A stretch of DNA of 64,000 bases from Oceanobacillus salinisoli (GTDB lineage: Bacteria > Bacillota > Bacilli > Bacillales > Amphibacillaceae): positions 62,001 through 126,000 of the forward strand of contig NZ_WOFB01000014.1 of NCBI RefSeq assembly GCF_009733865.1. Reading direction: 5' to 3'. The position numbers and the translations under genes were made by a program. Each line of letters begins with the position of its first letter. Within the stretch, counting starts at the first letter, position 1. Shown one piece after another: positions 62,023 to 64,000 of the stretch. A model generated the notes under the pieces. It did not search any database, had not been told where the DNA came from, and was given only the letters and a program-made list of their open reading frames with translations.

Positions 62023-62167
62023 ATGTCCAACCTTTTTTCCATTTGTCCTCTAAATCAATTATTTCAGACAAATCACTCTAAAAATCCAAAAAAACTTTTA
62101 TCCCCCCTCAGCTCTCCAATATCAAGGACTACAGCGATTTGTACCGACAATTCAAAGAAGTGGAAAC

Positions 62168-62228
62168 TTGATACAAAATTTTAATAGTGTTATAGTTTTT
62201 AACTGTATTTATGAACCGTCTGGTTGGT
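62168..62228 (+). promoter_or_regulatory. Promoter and operator of the carnitine operon
   Basis: TTGATA (62168-62173) and TATAGT (62191-62196) are exactly 17 bp apart. About 12-25 bp after the expected start site lies AACCGTCTGGTTGGT (62214-62228), containing AACC-N4-GGTT. The same motif is in the promoter of the upstream TetR-family gene. Confidence 0.72.
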
Positions 62229-62254
62229 TAACTAAAAAGCAAGGAGGCATTACG

Positions 62255-63133
62255 ATGAAAAAGGTATTACTTACTGCTGCGGTTACAGGAGCTGGAGATA
62301 CAACTAAAAAAAGCAAATATGTGCCAGTTACCCCTAAAGAAATTGCTGATTCAGCTATCGCTTCAGCAAAAGCAGGTGCCACAGTAGCGCATATCCATGC
62401 TAGAGATCCGCAAACTGGCTGGATAAGTCATGATATCGAACATTACCGTGAAATCGTGGACCGTATCAGAGATTCAGACACAGATGTCATTATCAATATT
62501 ACCGCGGGTGGTGGCGGAGATTTTATTCCTAATTTGGACACTCCAGCTGCTGGAGGAAACGGGACACTCATCCAAACCCCTGAGGAAAGACACCAGCCAA
62601 TTGGTGAATTACTTCCGGAAATGTGCACATTAGACTGTGGCAGTGTCAACTTTGGAGACATGATTTACATGAGCCCTACAGAGTGGTTAAGACAACAGGC
62701 AAAACTCATTCAAGATAGTGGTGTGAAGCCAGAGATGGAATGCTTTGACACAGGGCATTTGCGATTTGCTAAGCAATTAGTTGAAGAAGGATTAATTGAT
62801 GGCGATCCGATGTTCCAATTTTGCCTAGGAATTCCATGGGGTGCGGAAGCTGATGTGGAAACAATGCTATATATGAAAAATCGTTTACCGGAAAACGCTA
62901 GCTGGTCTGCATTTGGGATTGGAAGAATGCAATTACCTATTGCCCTGCAAACTGCCCTCCTTGGTGGAAATGTGCGAGTTGGACTCGAAGACAACCTATA
63001 TTTAGAAAAAGGCGTGCTTGCCAGCAATGAACAACTCGTTGATAAAACTGCAAATATGCTCTATCAAAATGGAATAACTATGATGACACCAGCAGAAGCA
63101 CGTGAGTATTATGGTTTGAGACAGGTTAAGTAG
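62255..63133 (+). CDS. BKACE-family beta-keto acid cleavage enzyme (DUF849), probably dehydrocarnitine-cleaving
   Basis: This 292-residue TIM-barrel enzyme of the beta-keto acid cleavage family transfers the acyl part of a beta-keto acid to acetyl-CoA and releases acetoacetate. Motifs include TAAVTGAGDTT at the start, the zinc ligands in VAHIHARDPQTG (His-x-His), the INITAGGGGDF strand, SVNFGDM and the Glu in KPEMECFDTGHL. The next gene is carnitine 3-dehydrogenase, so the likely substrate is dehydrocarnitine, giving betainyl-CoA and acetoacetate. The start MKKVLLTAAV is 7 nt after AAGGAGG; the longer upstream frame spans the promoter. Confidence 0.88.
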   Translation: MKKVLLTAAVTGAGDTTKKSKYVPVTPKEIADSAIASAKAGATVAHIHARDPQTGWISHDIEHYREIVDRIRDSDTDVIINITAGGGGDFIPNLDTPAAGGNGTLIQTPEERHQPIGELLPEMCTLDCGSVNFGDMIYMSPTEWLRQQAKLIQDSGVKPEMECFDTGHLRFAKQLVEEGLIDGDPMFQFCLGIPWGAEADVETMLYMKNRLPENASWSAFGIGRMQLPIALQTALLGGNVRVGLEDNLYLEKGVLASNEQLVDKTANMLYQNGITMMTPAEAREYYGLRQVK

Positions 63134-63144
63134 GAGGATTTATG

Positions 63145-64000
63145 ATGCAGAATAATATTAAAAAAATAGCCGTAGTTGGAACAGGCGTAATTGGTAATGG
63201 GTGGATTGCAAGATTTCTGGCAAAAGGCTATGATGTCATTGCCTTTGACCCAGCGGAAGGAGCAGAAGCCAGAACACGGGATATGCTCGCACGAGTTTGG
63301 CCATCATTACAGGAACTCGGAATGTCCGAGACTGCTTCCATCGATCGCTTGTGTTTTGTGGAAACGATGGAAGCTGCTATTAAAGATGCTGATTATGTAC
63401 AGGAAAATGTACCAGAACGGGAAGATTTGAAGAAAAATGTGCTACAAGCCATTGATAAACATACAAATCCGGAAGTCATTATCGGTTCCAGCACTTCTGG
63501 AATTATGCCTTCAACACTACAAGAAGGGTTAACACATCCGGAACGTTTAATTGTTGCACATCCATTTAACCCCGTTTATATCCTTCCATTAGTAGAGATT
63601 GTTGGTGGGAAAGATACTTCATCAGAGGTTATTGAATATGCTGAAATACTTTTTGAAAATGTAGGTATGAAGTCACTCGTTATTAACAAGGAAATCGAAG
63701 GACACGTTGCTGACCGGCTAATGGAAGCACTATGGCGCGAAGCACTTCATTTAGTAAACGATGGAATTGCCACAACCGAAGAAGTAGACAAAGCTATCAT
63801 TTACGGTGCTGGTTTACGCTGGGCACAGATGGGACCATTCATGACATTCCACTTAGCTGGTGGCGATGCAGGCATGAGACATATGCTGGAACAATTCGGT
63901 CCTGCTTTGAAGCAACCTTGGACAAAACTAGTTGCTCCAGAGTTAACCGATGAATTAAAGGAAAAAGTAATCAACGGCTGTGAAGAAAGTGCAGGAAATG
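63145..64000 (+). CDS. L-carnitine 3-dehydrogenase, N-terminal part (runs off the window)
   Basis: This 3-hydroxyacyl-CoA dehydrogenase-type NAD enzyme oxidises carnitine to 3-dehydrocarnitine. The frame is open to the end of the window (285 residues seen, the protein is incomplete). The NAD site is VVGTGVIGNGWIARFLAKGYD, SSTSGIMPS precedes the catalytic His in VAHPFNPVYILPLVEIVGG, and EIEGHVADRLMEALWREA is the dimer and substrate helix. Substrate choice is inferred from the close pairing with a BKACE gene 11 bp upstream and from family motifs. GGAGG lies 7 nt before the ATG chosen; another ATG directly precedes it. Confidence 0.87.
   Translation, partial: MQNNIKKIAVVGTGVIGNGWIARFLAKGYDVIAFDPAEGAEARTRDMLARVWPSLQELGMSETASIDRLCFVETMEAAIKDADYVQENVPEREDLKKNVLQAIDKHTNPEVIIGSSTSGIMPSTLQEGLTHPERLIVAHPFNPVYILPLVEIVGGKDTSSEVIEYAEILFENVGMKSLVINKEIEGHVADRLMEALWREALHLVNDGIATTEEVDKAIIYGAGLRWAQMGPFMTFHLAGGDAGMRHMLEQFGPALKQPWTKLVAPELTDELKEKVINGCEESAGN

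Noticed and set aside
61972-62184. 70-residue open frame beginning MKSRLIVLVLIPCVF
   Set aside because: It lacks a ribosome binding site, starts within a terminator-like hairpin and runs into the promoter of the carnitine operon.

Overview
The window comes from a low-GC, spore-forming, salt-adapted Gram-positive bacterium of the family Bacillaceae, close to Oceanobacillus, Virgibacillus or a relative. The evidence is strong AGGAGG-type ribosome binding sites, TTG and GTG starts, T-box and TPP riboswitch leaders, a CotF-like coat protein, an ectoine-type uptake system at the left edge and a carnitine-to-betaine gene set at the right edge. The genus is inferred from gene content and could not be checked by search.

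Layout. 1-1.9 kb: end of an ectoine/hydroxyectoine ABC transporter operon (ehuC partial, ehuD, ehuA). 2-4.5 kb: murB and two membrane-associated genes. 4.6-12.9 kb: histidine biosynthesis, with hisJ divergent from hisZGDB and then hisHAFI; the two halves are separated by about 800 bp of repeat elements. 13-28.3 kb: scattered single genes (lipoprotein, FrnE-like oxidoreductase, fni, HD hydrolase, aldo/keto reductase, two acetyltransferases, sulfurtransferase, MFS pump, VanY-type carboxypeptidase, Fur-box nitroreductase), several broken genes (YclQ-like fragment, frameshifted pepT, SRPBCC gene split by a repeat) and many intergenic repeats. 28.5-35.8 kb: a cluster of DnaA-box-like sites, then two consecutive tryptophan T-boxes driving trpEGDCFBA. 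35.9-37.9 kb: a TPP riboswitch with a complete antiterminator/terminator switch placed directly before lipM-lipA. 38-46 kb: thioredoxin-like gene, a YtrA-type GntR/ABC operon, exoA, a small-ORF plus nucleotidyltransferase pair, an MBL-fold hydrolase and a TctA-type permease. 47-54 kb: CotF-like, AIM24-like, YfhD, YueI, a zinc-ribbon protein, PfpI/DJ-1, CvfC-like and acetoacetyl-CoA synthetase. 54.7-60.3 kb: panF-yhdT and a large YhcR-like secreted nuclease/nucleotidase. 60.5 kb: tRNA-Ala(GGC). 61.2-64 kb: a TetR regulator and the start of a carnitine catabolic operon (BKACE enzyme and carnitine 3-dehydrogenase, which runs off the end).

How the genes work together. Ectoine uptake and conversion of carnitine to betaine fit osmoprotection. 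The carnitine route is expected to release acetoacetate, which the acetoacetyl-CoA synthetase at 52.1 kb could recapture. The his and trp operons are nearly complete pathways. Lipoylation (lipM, lipA) serves the same 2-oxoacid dehydrogenases that use TPP, which gives a rationale for the unexpected TPP control.

At least seven families of short intergenic repeats (named A to H here) recur. One copy (family C) visibly interrupts a gene, so at least that family has been mobile.
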